A stretch of 11,977 bases of DNA from Patescibacteria group bacterium UBA6257 (GTDB lineage Bacteria > Patescibacteriota > Minisyncoccia > UBA6257), in NCBI GenBank assembly GCA_002440845.1, contig DJVL01000019.1, positions 253 to 12,229 on the forward strand, read 5' to 3'. The position numbers and the translations under genes were made by a program. A model generated the notes under the pieces. The model saw only the letters and a program-made list of their open reading frames with translations. It had not been told where the DNA came from and did no database searches. This document shows positions 1 to 7,093 of this stretch, one piece after another (position 1 is the first letter of the stretch; every line of letters begins with the position of its first letter).

Positions 1-26
1 TTGCTCTGCCATTGAGCTACATCGGC
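1..26 (-). tRNA. 5' part of a tRNA, truncated by window start
   Basis: On the minus strand, from position 26 downwards, the sequence reads as a tRNA 5' half. It has a 7-nt acceptor strand GCCGATG, T8-A9, a D-stem GCTC, a D-loop containing GG, and a closing GAGC. The anticodon lies outside the window, so the amino acid cannot be assigned. The acceptor sequence resembles many bacterial threonine tRNAs, but that is only a guess. The first 15 nt are duplicated at 187-201. Confidence 0.75.
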
Positions 27-120
27 TAGGTAAAACTTTCAAAAAAACTTCCGGCTGATTCGTGGCTTTAACGAGGTACACCGAGCAAGGCTTCGCTAAT
101 GCTCGTTCCCGGGAAACTTC
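12..120. repeat. Direct repeat copy 1 (tRNA 5' end plus upstream flank)
   Basis: This 109-bp unit is nearly identical to 187-294. I see one single-base indel in an A-run and two substitutions (near 39 and 76). It contains the first 15 nt of the minus-strand tRNA and its upstream flank. Internal inverted segments are CGAGCA/TGCTCG (82-87/100-105) and AACGAG/CTCGTT (70-75/102-107). It ends in GGGAAACTTC (111-120). Confidence 0.85.
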
Positions 121-183
121 TTTTTTTGCAATTTTTATTTTAAATGAAGTTTCCCGCTAAAAGCCAAGACTTTGGCTTTTAGC
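111..183. repeat. Two consecutive hairpins between the direct repeats
   Basis: The first is a 10-bp perfect inverted repeat, GGGAAACTTC (111-120) with GAAGTTTCCC (146-155), around a 25-nt T-rich loop. The second is a 12-bp perfect hairpin, 156-167 with 172-183, around a 4-nt loop. Neither is followed by a clean U-run on either strand, so I do not call them terminators. They look like part of a repeat or miniature-element structure. Confidence 0.7.
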
Positions 184-186
184 CCC

Positions 187-294
187 TTGAGCTACATCGG
201 CTAGGTAAAACTTTTAAAAAACTTCCGGCTGATTCGTGGCTTTAACGAGCTACACCGAGCAAGGCTTCGCTAATGCTCGTTCCCGGGAAACTTC
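187..294. repeat. Direct repeat copy 2, carrying a tRNA 5' fragment
   Basis: This is the second copy of the ~109-bp unit. On the minus strand 201-187 repeats the first 15 nt of the neighbouring tRNA, then diverges into a hairpin, so this copy is not a functional tRNA. The unit ends at 294, and the stop codon of the phosphate transporter gene begins at 295, so the repeat is flush with the end of that gene. Confidence 0.85.
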
Positions 295-1974
295 CTAAAA
301 ACCAGTTAAAATCATATGGCCAATATTATCTAAATGGTCGCCAATTCTTTCTAAATTCCGAATAATATCTTCAAAAATTATCCCGGCTTCACCATTGCAA
401 ATTCCTTTTTCCAAACGTTCTAAGTGGTGCTGGTGCAATTCTTCGCGAAGTTTATCAATTTTAGGCTCGTCTGTCAAAACCGCCTCTGCTTCTTTTTTAT
501 CATAATTGGAAAGAGCCCTTATTCCTTTTTTAAGCATTTCTTTTACTGCTTCAAAAATCTCCAGTAATTCAATTGAGGCTTGATAAGAAAAAAATAATTT
601 TTTTTCCAGAAGAATCTGGGCATTTTCAGCCAAATTATTAAGATGGTCCCCAATCCTTTCAATGTCTGTATTAGCATGAAGCAAACCAGAAAGCATTTGA
701 GAATTATCTTTGCTTAAATCCTTCTCAGAAATTAATCTCAAATATTTCTCTATTTGACGATTGATGTTATCTATTTCATCTTCTTGTCTATAAACAAAAT
801 TTAATAAATCGCTTTTATAAACAGGTGGAAAACTTTTTAAAATTTTATTTTCCCCTTTAAGTTGCAAATTTTTTTGAGGAGAATTTTTATCCAAAGAAAA
901 AACAATTTTTTCCACTGCCTCTATCATTGGTAAAGTAATTTTTATCATCCTGGTAATTTCTTTCTGAGCTTCGGTTAAAGCAAAAGCCGGTATGTTTACT
1001 AAATGTTTATCAAGATAGATTGTGCCTTTTTCTATTTTTTGCTCCTCCATCGGTATCATTTTTTCTATTAATTTAACTATAAAACCGCTGATAAAAAGAA
1101 AAACAAAGGTGTTAAAAACATTGAAAAAAGTATGAGCATTGGCTATTTGGCGGGAAATATTAAAAGAAGTTCGGCTAATCAAGCTGGCAAAATAATTAAT
1201 AAAAGGCAAAAAATAAGCTACTCCTGTAATATTTAAAAATAAATGAAAAACAGCGGCCCGTTTGGCATTTTTTGTTGACCCAAAAGACGCAATTAAAGCA
1301 GTGGCGCAAGTGCCGATGTTAGCTCCTAAAATTAAAGCGATAGCCGCTGGCAAATTTATAATATTTTCTCTTCCTAAAACAATAACTAAACCGGAAGTGG
1401 CTGAAGAACTTTGAATAATCCCCGTAAAAACTGCGCCAGCAATTATTCCTAATAAAGGATTTTTGCTGAAATTAGAAAAAAAATTTATTGCCCAAGGATT
1501 ATTTCTCAAGAAATAAATACCTTGCCCCATTAAATCCATTCCCAAAAATAAAATACCAAAACCCAAAATGACACTTCCTAAATATTTTAACTCCCTTTTC
1601 TTGGCTAAAAAATTTAAACAAAAACCAAGGATAATAAAAGAAAAATAAAAAGTTTCAACATTAAAAGCAACCAATTGAGCTGTAATCGTGGTCCCTATAT
1701 TGGCGCCCATTATTAATCCTACCGCTTGGTTAAAATTTAACAAACCGGAATTAATAAAAGCCAAGACGGTAACAGTGACTAAAGAACTTGATTGGACTAT
1801 AGCAGTTGCCGTTGCCCCGGCAAGAATCCCCCTTAATTTCCCTTTAGTAATTTGCTCTAAAATTTTTTGCAGTTTATCACCCGCCACTTTCTGCAATCCT
1901 GAACTCATTAAAACCATTCCGTAAAGAAAAACTGCCAAACCGCCAAAAACTTTAAAGAAAATTTCTAAAGCCAT
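295..1974 (-). CDS. Na/Pi cotransporter family protein with PhoU-like C-terminal domain
   Basis: 559 aa, predicted inner-membrane sodium-dependent phosphate carrier of the NptA/YjbB (PF02690) type. Residues ~1-305 are hydrophobic and hold the family's inverted repeat: QSSS at 61-64 with GANIGTT at 90-96, then QSSS at 188-191 with GANIGTC at 217-223. Residues ~340-559 are a soluble helical PhoU-like domain with two ERIGDH motifs (439-444 and 542-547), which are metal-binding type in PhoU. Length and domain order fit the family. It starts at ATG 1974 without an obvious Shine-Dalgarno, about 40 nt after a good promoter. The TAG stop at 295-297 abuts the direct repeat. It is transcribed divergently from the cysteine desulfurase gene. 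In YjbB-like proteins export of phosphate rather than uptake has been proposed, so direction is uncertain. Confidence 0.93.
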   Translation of the reverse strand: MALEIFFKVFGGLAVFLYGMVLMSSGLQKVAGDKLQKILEQITKGKLRGILAGATATAIVQSSSLVTVTVLAFINSGLLNFNQAVGLIMGANIGTTITAQLVAFNVETFYFSFIILGFCLNFLAKKRELKYLGSVILGFGILFLGMDLMGQGIYFLRNNPWAINFFSNFSKNPLLGIIAGAVFTGIIQSSSATSGLVIVLGRENIINLPAAIALILGANIGTCATALIASFGSTKNAKRAAVFHLFLNITGVAYFLPFINYFASLISRTSFNISRQIANAHTFFNVFNTFVFLFISGFIVKLIEKMIPMEEQKIEKGTIYLDKHLVNIPAFALTEAQKEITRMIKITLPMIEAVEKIVFSLDKNSPQKNLQLKGENKILKSFPPVYKSDLLNFVYRQEDEIDNINRQIEKYLRLISEKDLSKDNSQMLSGLLHANTDIERIGDHLNNLAENAQILLEKKLFFSYQASIELLEIFEAVKEMLKKGIRALSNYDKKEAEAVLTDEPKIDKLREELHQHHLERLEKGICNGEAGIIFEDIIRNLERIGDHLDNIGHMILTGF

Positions 1975-2022
1975 AAAAAATTTAGTTTATAATGAGTTGT
2001 TTGCTTTTCATTTATTAGCTTT

Positions 2023-2052
2023 ATTATAGCAAATCCATTTCAAAAATATAAA
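2023..2052 (-). promoter_or_regulatory. Promoter of the Na/Pi cotransporter gene
   Basis: On the minus strand a perfect extended -10, TGCTATAAT (TATAAT at 2028-2023), lies 18 nt from a TTTATA -35-like element (2052-2047). The expected start near 2016 gives a leader of about 40 nt. Its -35 is 6 nt from the -35 of the divergent desulfurase promoter. Confidence 0.55.
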
Positions 2053-2058
2053 ATCTTG

Positions 2059-2087
2059 TTGAATTTGGTGACTTTTGGTGTTAAAAT
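2059..2087 (+). promoter_or_regulatory. Promoter of the desulfurase-scaffold operon
   Basis: TTGAAT (2059-2064), a 17-nt spacer, then TAAAAT (2082-2087) preceded by the extended -10 TG at 2079-2080. The expected start is near 2094. This lies inside the upstream extension of the desulfurase reading frame and so supports ATG 2122 over the TTG at 2056. Confidence 0.55.
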
Positions 2088-2121
2088 AAAAAAATTTAAA
2101 CTGACTAATGCCTTTTTGACA

Positions 2122-3285
2122 ATGAATAAAAATATTATTTATTTTGACTACGCCGCCACTACCCCTTTGGACCCGAGGGTTTTGAAGAAAATGAACCCTT
2201 ATCTTAAAGAAAAATTTGGCAACCCCGGTTCTCCCCATTCTTTGGGGCAACAAGCTAAAAACGACCTTGAGAAAAGCAGAAAAATTATCAGCCAAATAAT
2301 TAAAGCCGAGCCAGAGGAAATTATCTTTACTGGTTCTGCCACTGAAAGCAATAATCTTGCCCTAAAAGGCATAGCTTTTTTAAATTTCCAAAAGAAAAAG
2401 CACATCATCGTTTCAGCCATAGAGCATGATTCCATTCTCAAGCCAACTCAATGGCTTGCCAGCCAAGGCTGGAAAATCACAAAATTAGCCGTAGATAAAT
2501 TCGGTTTAATAAGAACGGAAGATTTAGAAAAAGCCATAAGCAAAGAAACGGTTTTAGTTTCTATTATACACGCCAATAATGAAATCGGCACCATTGAACC
2601 TATAGCTGAAATCGGAAAAATCTGCAAGAGAAAAAATGTTTTATTTCATACTGACGCCAGCCAAAGTTTTGGCAAAATTCCCCTTGATGTTAAAAAAATG
2701 AATATTGACCTTTTAACAGCTTCTTCCCATAAAATATACGGACCTCTTGGCACTGGCTGTCTTTTCATAAAAAAAGGGGTTAAAATTGAATCTTTAATTC
2801 ACGGCGGCGGCCAAGAATTCGGTTTAAGGTCTTCCACTCCCAATTTACCGTCAATCATTGGTTTTGCTGAAGCCGCAAAAATCAGTCAAAAATCAATGAT
2901 TAAAGAAAGCCAAAGATTGATAAAATTAAGAGAAAAGCTAATTAAAGGCATCTTAAAATCTATACCCCGCTCGCTCTTAAATGGCCACCCGAAAAAGAGG
3001 CTTTTTAATAATATTAATTTCAGTTTTTCTTTTGTTGAAGGGGAAGCTATTGTCGCCAAGCTTAATACTTATGGCATTGCCGCCTCAACCGCTTCCGCCT
3101 GTACTTCAGAAAAATTAGAACCCTCTCACGTGCTTTTAGCTTGTGGCTTAAAACCTCAAGAAGCCCAAGGGTCATTAAGAATCAGTTTAGGCCGATGGAC
3201 AAAAGAAAAAGATATTGATTTTCTGCTCAAAGTTCTGCCGGAAATTGTAAAAAATTTAAGGAAAATTTCTCCTTTCAAAGGATAA
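2122..3285 (+). CDS. Cysteine desulfurase (NifS/IscS family)
   Basis: 387 aa, PLP-dependent class V aminotransferase fold. It takes sulfur from L-cysteine, leaving alanine, and holds it as a persulfide for Fe-S clusters and tRNA thiolation. Visible landmarks: N-terminal DYAATTPLDP (9-18), His102 in EHDS, NNEIGT (152-157), HTDASQ (176-181), the PLP-binding Lys204 in SSHK, RSSTPN (236-241, usually RSGTEN), and the persulfide Cys327 in SACTS within a short loop. The full family length is present. I chose ATG 2122 because the protein then begins in the conserved YFDYAATTP region and because a promoter occupies the upstream extension. No clear Shine-Dalgarno is seen. The IscU-like gene follows after 19 nt on the same strand, so the two form an operon. 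Whether it is NifS, IscS or SufS in function cannot be settled from sequence alone. Confidence 0.95.
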   Translation: MNKNIIYFDYAATTPLDPRVLKKMNPYLKEKFGNPGSPHSLGQQAKNDLEKSRKIISQIIKAEPEEIIFTGSATESNNLALKGIAFLNFQKKKHIIVSAIEHDSILKPTQWLASQGWKITKLAVDKFGLIRTEDLEKAISKETVLVSIIHANNEIGTIEPIAEIGKICKRKNVLFHTDASQSFGKIPLDVKKMNIDLLTASSHKIYGPLGTGCLFIKKGVKIESLIHGGGQEFGLRSSTPNLPSIIGFAEAAKISQKSMIKESQRLIKLREKLIKGILKSIPRSLLNGHPKKRLFNNINFSFSFVEGEAIVAKLNTYGIAASTASACTSEKLEPSHVLLACGLKPQEAQGSLRISLGRWTKEKDIDFLLKVLPEIVKNLRKISPFKG

Positions 3286-3304
3286 ATTTTAATCAAAAGA
3301 TTAA

Positions 3305-3820
3305 ATGTACACTAATAAAGTTTTAAAATATTTCTCTGAACCAAAAAACTACGGGCAAATTAAAAATCCTGACGGCCTTGGCAAGGTGGGCAATCCAATC
3401 TGCGGAGATGTGATGTGGCTTTATTTTAAACTGGGAAAAAATAAAAAAGGCGAGGAAATCATCAAAGATATAAAATTTGAAACTTTCGGCTGCGTTGCCG
3501 CTATAGCTACCAGCAATATGATAGTTGATTTAGCAAAAGGAAAAACAATAAAAGAAGCTCTGAAAATATCAAAAGAAGATATTGTCAAAGCCTTAGGCGG
3601 ATTGCCGCCAATAAAACTTCATTGTTCAGTCTTGGCAGTCGACGCTTTAACTGAAGCAATCTACGATTATTTAATTCACCATAAAAAACCCATTCCCAAA
3701 GAACTGGAAAAAAGCCACGAACAAATAGAAAAAGAAAAAAAGATTATAAAACAAAAATATAAAAGTTGGATAACAACGGAAAATAAACTCCATAAAAAAG
3801 CAAAAAATAAACCGCGCTAA
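3305..3820 (+). CDS. Fe-S cluster scaffold, IscU/NifU N-terminal type
   Basis: 171 aa, cytoplasmic scaffold on which [2Fe-2S]/[4Fe-4S] clusters are assembled from desulfurase sulfur. All three ligand cysteines of the IscU fold are present: Cys33 in GNPICGD with Asp35, Cys63 in FGC, and Cys107 in HCSVLA, with the adjacent His106. The core ends near residue 128. The remaining ~43 residues are a lysine-rich charged helical tail with no further cysteines, so the C-terminal NifU thioredoxin-like domain is absent. It lies 19 nt after the desulfurase gene and is probably co-transcribed with it. The middle motif reads FGCVAAIATS rather than the common FGCGSAIASS, a mild variation. Confidence 0.93.
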   Translation: MYTNKVLKYFSEPKNYGQIKNPDGLGKVGNPICGDVMWLYFKLGKNKKGEEIIKDIKFETFGCVAAIATSNMIVDLAKGKTIKEALKISKEDIVKALGGLPPIKLHCSVLAVDALTEAIYDYLIHHKKPIPKELEKSHEQIEKEKKIIKQKYKSWITTENKLHKKAKNKPR

Positions 3821-3826
3821 AGTAAA

Positions 3827-3943
3827 TTAATTATTTAACAGTTCTTCTTTAGCTATATCAAGAAGCGGTTTTTTAATACCTTCATTATCAGTCATCTCAG
3901 CCATTTATTCATATAAACTTACGGCGCCAAATTCAACAACCAT
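3827..3943 (-). pseudogene. Possible ferritin-like protein remnant with in-frame stop
   Basis: A minus-strand frame runs from ATG 3943 for 12 codons, meets TAA (3905-3907), and continues from an adjacent ATG (3904) for 25 codons to TAA at 3827-3829. Read through, the pieces GAVSLYE, MAEMTDNEGIKKPLLDIAKEE resemble one helix pair of ferritin-like/rubrerythrin-like proteins, where an acidic Glu helix is followed by DIA-EE. AGGA lies just before the first ATG. A decayed fragment is more likely than a real 25-aa gene, but the match is by eye and short. Confidence 0.3.
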
Positions 3944-4007
3944 TCCTAATTAAGGTTAATTGGAATTTGAGAAAGCATATTTTAATTATAGCCAGCTCTC
4001 TAAAATG

Positions 4008-4238
4008 CTACTCCTTTGGTATTTTATTTTCCGCGGCTTTTTTTTGATCAATCAATCGGGCATAAACATAAAGATAGAAAATATCTAAAATCCCTAACGT
4101 ATTTAATATCAGAATTGCTATAAACCACCATTTGTCTCTTCTTTGAGCCGCTTTCCACAAAGCCATTCCTTTCCAAAAAATTGACCATATTGAAACTATC
4201 AAAATTAACCACCAATTTTGCAAAAAAGCTTCTATCAT
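4008..4238 (-). CDS. Small DUF5652-type membrane protein
   Basis: 76 aa with two predicted membrane helices: residues ~9-28 (W-rich), a basic loop WKAAQRRDKWW around 28-38, then ~38-60 (IAILILNTLGILDIFYLY), and a charged C-terminal tail. The pattern WKG-ALWKAA...WWFIA-LI-NTLGILDI matches the DUF5652 family as I recall it. That family is common in Patescibacteria and has no known function. The preferred start is ATG 4238, 5' of which is a good promoter. It is transcribed alone on the minus strand and converges on the scaffold gene. No partner is evident. Confidence 0.8.
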   Translation of the reverse strand: MIEAFLQNWWLILIVSIWSIFWKGMALWKAAQRRDKWWFIAILILNTLGILDIFYLYVYARLIDQKKAAENKIPKE

Positions 4239-4297
4239 ATTTTTAATTAATTTTTTTGTTAATTTAACGACCGGCTTTCCGAATAAACTATCTTTTT

Positions 4298-4325
4298 ATT
4301 ATATAACAAATAATTCAAATTCCAA
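4298..4325 (-). promoter_or_regulatory. Promoter of the DUF5652 gene
   Basis: On the minus strand TTGGAA (4325-4320) is followed after 16 nt by a perfect TATAAT (4303-4298). The predicted start near 4291 gives a leader of about 50 nt. The surroundings are extremely A+T-rich, so chance matches are a real possibility. Confidence 0.45.
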
Positions 4326-4386
4326 AATTTTTCTTAACAATTACAATTTATATATAATAAATTAAATAATATTTTATTGTAAAAGT

Positions 4387-5328
4387 TTACTTTGCTATAA
4401 CAAATTCGCAATCTTCTTTATCTTCTGCCTTAGAAGAATATTTTTTTATTAATTCTTTGGTTTCTGACAATGTTTTATCATCAATCCTTCCTTTTTTAAA
4501 ACTTCTGATTAGGGCGGCGGGCGCGGGATAATTTTTAATTGTCGCCAAAATATCATTTTTTTTCTTTAATTTTTTTATTTTTTCGTTCTCTTGCTTGTTT
4601 CTGCCGATAATAATTTTTGCGCTGTTTAGCCAAAAATGCCGACCAATTTTCAAAAGTTCTATATCGTTTTTCCCAAGGAAAGGGTTAATATTTATTTCTC
4701 TTCTTAGTTTTTTGGCAAAGTAAGCATCGGTTAAAAGGCAACCGCCGGCCGGATTCGGAAAGTTTTTTATTTTAAATTTTTTAGCTAAACTTATCTGAAC
4801 TTTTCTCGAGCGGCCGGCTATGCCATATAATCTTTCCCTTTTTACCCAGCCTTTTTTTTCTGCCAAGGTTTCTTCTAAAACTTTGGCGGATAAAGGCCGC
4901 AACAGCCAATCGCTTGCCCCAAACTCATCATTTATAATTTTCAAGGCTTTTTTTGTCTGACTCATTGGCCTTTCGCCTAAAACTTCGCCGGTAGCTAAAA
5001 AAGAATAATTTTCTTTCTCCATTAACTCTTTAGCTTTTTTCAGCATTAAAATACGGCAATCAAGGCAAGGATTCATTCCCCTGCCATATCCATATTTTGG
5101 TTTTTTAACCAAAACCAATTGCTCTTTAGAAATATCCGATGTTTTGAAAGGAATCTTTAATATTTCAGCGGTTTTTTTCGCTAATTTTTCATCAAAAAAA
5201 TAACTTTTTAAAAAAAGAGCAGTGATTTTTACTCCTTGTTCTTCTAAAATTTTTACAGCTAAAATAGAATCCAAACCGCCGGAAAACAAAACCAAGGCTT
5301 TTATTCTTTTAAACTTGGCTAATTCCAT
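4387..5328 (-). CDS. PP-loop ATPase, tRNA thiolation (ThiI/MnmA-like) protein
   Basis: 313 aa, predicted to adenylate a tRNA base and insert sulfur. With the start at ATG 5328, the PP-loop SGGLDS is at 16-21, a CxxC pair (Cys88, Cys91 in NPCLDC) at 87-91, GEVLGERPMSQ at 115-125, LLRPLSAK at 142-149, and a further conserved Cys197 in PAGGCLLTD. That motif series belongs to a ThiI/TrmU-related family often annotated as thiouridylate synthase or methyltransferase, usually with a C-terminal NFACT-R/DUF814-like domain. Residues ~215-313 probably correspond to it. Three conserved cysteines would suit a bound Fe-S cluster or persulfide relay, but that is inference. The TTG one codon upstream is not needed. 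It lies 43 nt downstream of the glycosylase gene and is likely co-transcribed. The nearby desulfurase is a plausible sulfur donor. Confidence 0.8.
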   Translation of the reverse strand: MELAKFKRIKALVLFSGGLDSILAVKILEEQGVKITALFLKSYFFDEKLAKKTAEILKIPFKTSDISKEQLVLVKKPKYGYGRGMNPCLDCRILMLKKAKELMEKENYSFLATGEVLGERPMSQTKKALKIINDEFGASDWLLRPLSAKVLEETLAEKKGWVKRERLYGIAGRSRKVQISLAKKFKIKNFPNPAGGCLLTDAYFAKKLRREININPFLGKNDIELLKIGRHFWLNSAKIIIGRNKQENEKIKKLKKKNDILATIKNYPAPAALIRSFKKGRIDDKTLSETKELIKKYSSKAEDKEDCEFVIAK

Positions 5329-5371
5329 CAATTTTTCTTTTTAATTTTCTTTTAAAATTGAAATCAAAAAA

Positions 5372-5911
5372 TTACTTTTTATTTAAAATAAATCTCCATT
5401 TTCTTTTTGACCAATAAGGCCCGGCATAATCAATGCCAACTCTCGGAAGGGCAAGGATTTCAGAAGGATTGATTTTTTCTCCCCTGTCTTCAAGCCAAAT
5501 TCTTTTGCTTCTCACCAAATCTTCTCCATAAAAACTCTTGTCCAGTTTTAAATATCGGCAGACTTTGCCGGGCCCGTCGGCTAATTTCCCCAAATCCAGA
5601 GCCCTGACGAGAACGCATTCTGGTTTTTCTTCCTGATAGGTAGAAATATTAAATTGCCAGTACATTCCGTAAACCAAATATATATAAATATGGCCGCCAA
5701 TTAGATATTCAGCTTGATTCCGGGGAGTTCTTCTATTATTAAAAGCATGAGAAGCACGGTCCTTGGGGCCGATATAGGCTTCAACTTCAACTATTTTTCC
5801 GATAAGCTTTTCTTTGCCGATTTTTCTTACAAGATATTTTCCCAAAAGCTTTTTAGCCACCTCAAGAGTCGGTTGAGTGTAAAAATTTCTTTTTAATCTT
5901 TTTACTTCCAT
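5372..5911 (-). CDS. 3-methyladenine (alkyladenine) DNA glycosylase, AAG/MPG family
   Basis: 179 aa, base-excision repair glycosylase that removes alkylated and deaminated purines. It aligns by eye with the AAG fold: EVEAYIGPKDRASHA at 42-56, containing catalytic Glu44 and the intercalating Tyr46 (Glu125 and Tyr127 in human AAG), TPRN (62-65), YIYLVYGMY (76-84), VLVRALD (100-106), DGPGKVCR (112-119), and PRVGIDYAG (156-164). ATG 5911 is chosen because the family begins with a short basic N-terminus. The 27 codons upstream, opened by a TTG at 5992, encode a low-complexity hydrophobic stretch unlike the family. It is slightly shorter than typical bacterial members (about 190-210 aa). It leads a minus-strand pair with the PP-loop gene. 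Confidence 0.92.
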   Translation of the reverse strand: MEVKRLKRNFYTQPTLEVAKKLLGKYLVRKIGKEKLIGKIVEVEAYIGPKDRASHAFNNRRTPRNQAEYLIGGHIYIYLVYGMYWQFNISTYQEEKPECVLVRALDLGKLADGPGKVCRYLKLDKSFYGEDLVRSKRIWLEDRGEKINPSEILALPRVGIDYAGPYWSKRKWRFILNKK

Positions 5912-6012
5912 AGAATTCAGGTAAAATAAGAATAAATTCAATATTAACTTTAAATTTAAAATTTTAAAACAGAATAATAAGCCCGAAGCCAAAAATAAAA
6001 AAAATTAACACG

Positions 6013-6038
6013 GCCATGAACCACGTTGGGTTCATGGC
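6013..6038. repeat. Perfect 10-bp stem hairpin
   Basis: GCCATGAACC (6013-6022) pairs exactly with GGTTCATGGC (6029-6038) around a 6-nt loop. No U-run follows on either strand. It is the left end of a structured, GC-richer block running to about 6113. Confidence 0.75.
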
Positions 6039-6113
6039 GGGCAGGTATCCTACACATGAGTGTCCTCCGTCTTCGGCTTCGGAACATCATGCTTCGGACT
6101 ACTTTTTCTGCCC
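6039..6113. other. Structured GC-rich intergenic element
   Basis: GGGCAG (6039-6044) can pair with CTGCCC (6108-6113), enclosing ACAC/GTGT (6052-6055/6060-6063), TCCG/CGGA (6066-6069/6080-6083) and three copies of CTTCGG (6071-6076, 6077-6082, 6092-6097). The block is clearly more GC-rich than the genes around it. It could be a dispersed repeat, a structured RNA or a terminator complex between the membrane-protein gene and the glycosylase gene. I do not recognise it. Confidence 0.4.
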
Positions 6114-6154
6114 TGAGAAAAATCATTTTATAATTTTATCATTTAGATGGCCTG

Positions 6155-6198
6155 TCATTCCGTAGCTTTAGCGAAGGATGGCTCCGGGAACTGAATGA
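6155..6198. repeat. REP-like palindromic element
   Basis: The element is bounded by TCATTC (6155-6160) and GAATGA (6193-6198), with a mostly imperfect palindromic interior containing TTAGCGAAGG and CCGGGAA. On the minus strand it shares TTCGCTAA and TTCCCGG with the tRNA-flanking repeats at 12-120 and 187-294. That suggests related dispersed repeats, though the shared words are short. Confidence 0.4.
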
Positions 6199-6232
6199 TG
6201 TTAGAACCTGTTTAATGAATTACTAACCCAAT

Positions 6233-6994
6233 TTAGAGATTAGGATTATTATCCACTGGTGGCTTAGTGATATTGGTATATTCGCTTCGTTCAAAAGAAT
6301 CTATTAGATAATTATCTTCGCTTTTTATTACAATCAAGATTTCGTCAAAATATCCTACCCTGCCCTGTCCAGTATATTCTTCGTAAATCCTTACTCTGAA
6401 TTCAAATTGAGTGTCATCCAATTTTTCTCTCTTTAAAACCTTAAAAGCAGCAAAATGAGGATTTGAAAGTCCAGTTAAAGGTAAATCACTTCGGGAAAGA
6501 TATTGTCCTCCAGCACTATCTGTGAGCCAAGAAAGAGCCAATTCTTGGTCTCTTTGTATGCGAGCTTCCATAAAGGCAACTACTATAGCTTCTGCCAACC
6601 TTTCTTCAATTGATTCTTCAACCATACTATAGCAATCTTCCCTACTATGAACTCCGTTAAATTTTCTAATTTCACTGCATGCCTGTTTTGCTTTCTCTAT
6701 ATCATAAGAAGAAACCACTTGGGCAATGTACTCAAAGCAACTGTCCTTTTTAGGGACATCTTCCATGCCTCGACATAGCTGTATTGCTCTGTCAAAATAA
6801 AAATCTCCAGGCGGACTATAGCTTATAACATCCATCATTTCGTAAAAATTGCAGATATTCTTCCCGTAAATCAATTTGCACAGGGTAGCCCGATATAGAG
6901 AATCTTTAGTATGAAAATCTAAAGAAAACCAAATACCAATTAATAAAATTATAACAGCAAATAAGATAACAATAATTCTAAATAATGTTTTCAT
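6233..6994 (-). CDS. Unknown membrane-anchored protein
   Basis: 253 aa, not recognised. Residues ~4-25 form one strongly hydrophobic segment behind MKTLFR, so it is probably an inner-membrane anchor with the rest outside the cytoplasm. Residues ~35-130 hold seven cysteines (for example CKLIYGKNICNF, QLCRGM, DSCFEYI, QACSEI, EDCYSM), suggesting disulfides. Residues ~130-240 have an alternating pattern with FRVRIYEEYTGQG and DEILIVIKSEDNYLIDSF, which is reminiscent of small NTF2-like folds. That is only inference. The start is ATG 6994; a nearby ATG at 6999 is out of frame. It is a monocistronic minus-strand gene between a terminator upstream (7014-7037) and a repeat-rich spacer downstream. Confidence 0.75.
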   Translation of the reverse strand: MKTLFRIIVILFAVIILLIGIWFSLDFHTKDSLYRATLCKLIYGKNICNFYEMMDVISYSPPGDFYFDRAIQLCRGMEDVPKKDSCFEYIAQVVSSYDIEKAKQACSEIRKFNGVHSREDCYSMVEESIEERLAEAIVVAFMEARIQRDQELALSWLTDSAGGQYLSRSDLPLTGLSNPHFAAFKVLKREKLDDTQFEFRVRIYEEYTGQGRVGYFDEILIVIKSEDNYLIDSFERSEYTNITKPPVDNNPNL

Positions 6995-7013
6995 ATCATT
7001 TATTCTACCAAAA

Positions 7014-7037
7014 AATCGCCTCTTTGACGAGACGATT
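7014..7037. terminator. Bidirectional Rho-independent terminator
   Basis: A 9-bp stem AATCGCCTC (7014-7022) / GAGACGATT (7029-7037) with one mismatch and a 6-nt loop. It is followed by TTGTTTTT on the plus strand and by a T6 run on the minus strand. On the minus strand it stands between the fragment at 7094-7192 and the membrane-protein gene, so it fits as the terminator of a now decayed gene. Confidence 0.65.
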
Positions 7038-7093
7038 GTTTTTAAAAAATCCGCTCTCTCCCAACCCTTTCCTAAAAGACTTAGGAGTTCTTT

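Noticed and set aside
1..294. CRISPR array or tandem tRNA cluster
   Set aside because: Only two copies of a long unit are present, without short regular repeats or spacers. Copy 2 has only a 15-nt tRNA piece, so it is neither an array nor a second functional tRNA.
1688..1924. Plus-strand open frame across the phosphate-transporter gene
   Set aside because: It is an antisense shadow of a well-supported membrane-protein gene and has no family likeness of its own.
2056..2121. N-terminal extension of the desulfurase from a TTG at 2056
   Set aside because: It adds 22 residues unlike the family and overlaps the best promoter for the operon. ATG 2122 puts the conserved YFDYAATTP at the N-terminus.
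5912..5992. 27-residue N-terminal extension of the DNA glycosylase
   Set aside because: It starts at TTG, is low-complexity and hydrophobic because of A+T-rich intergenic sequence, and is absent from the family. ATG 5911 gives a normal start.
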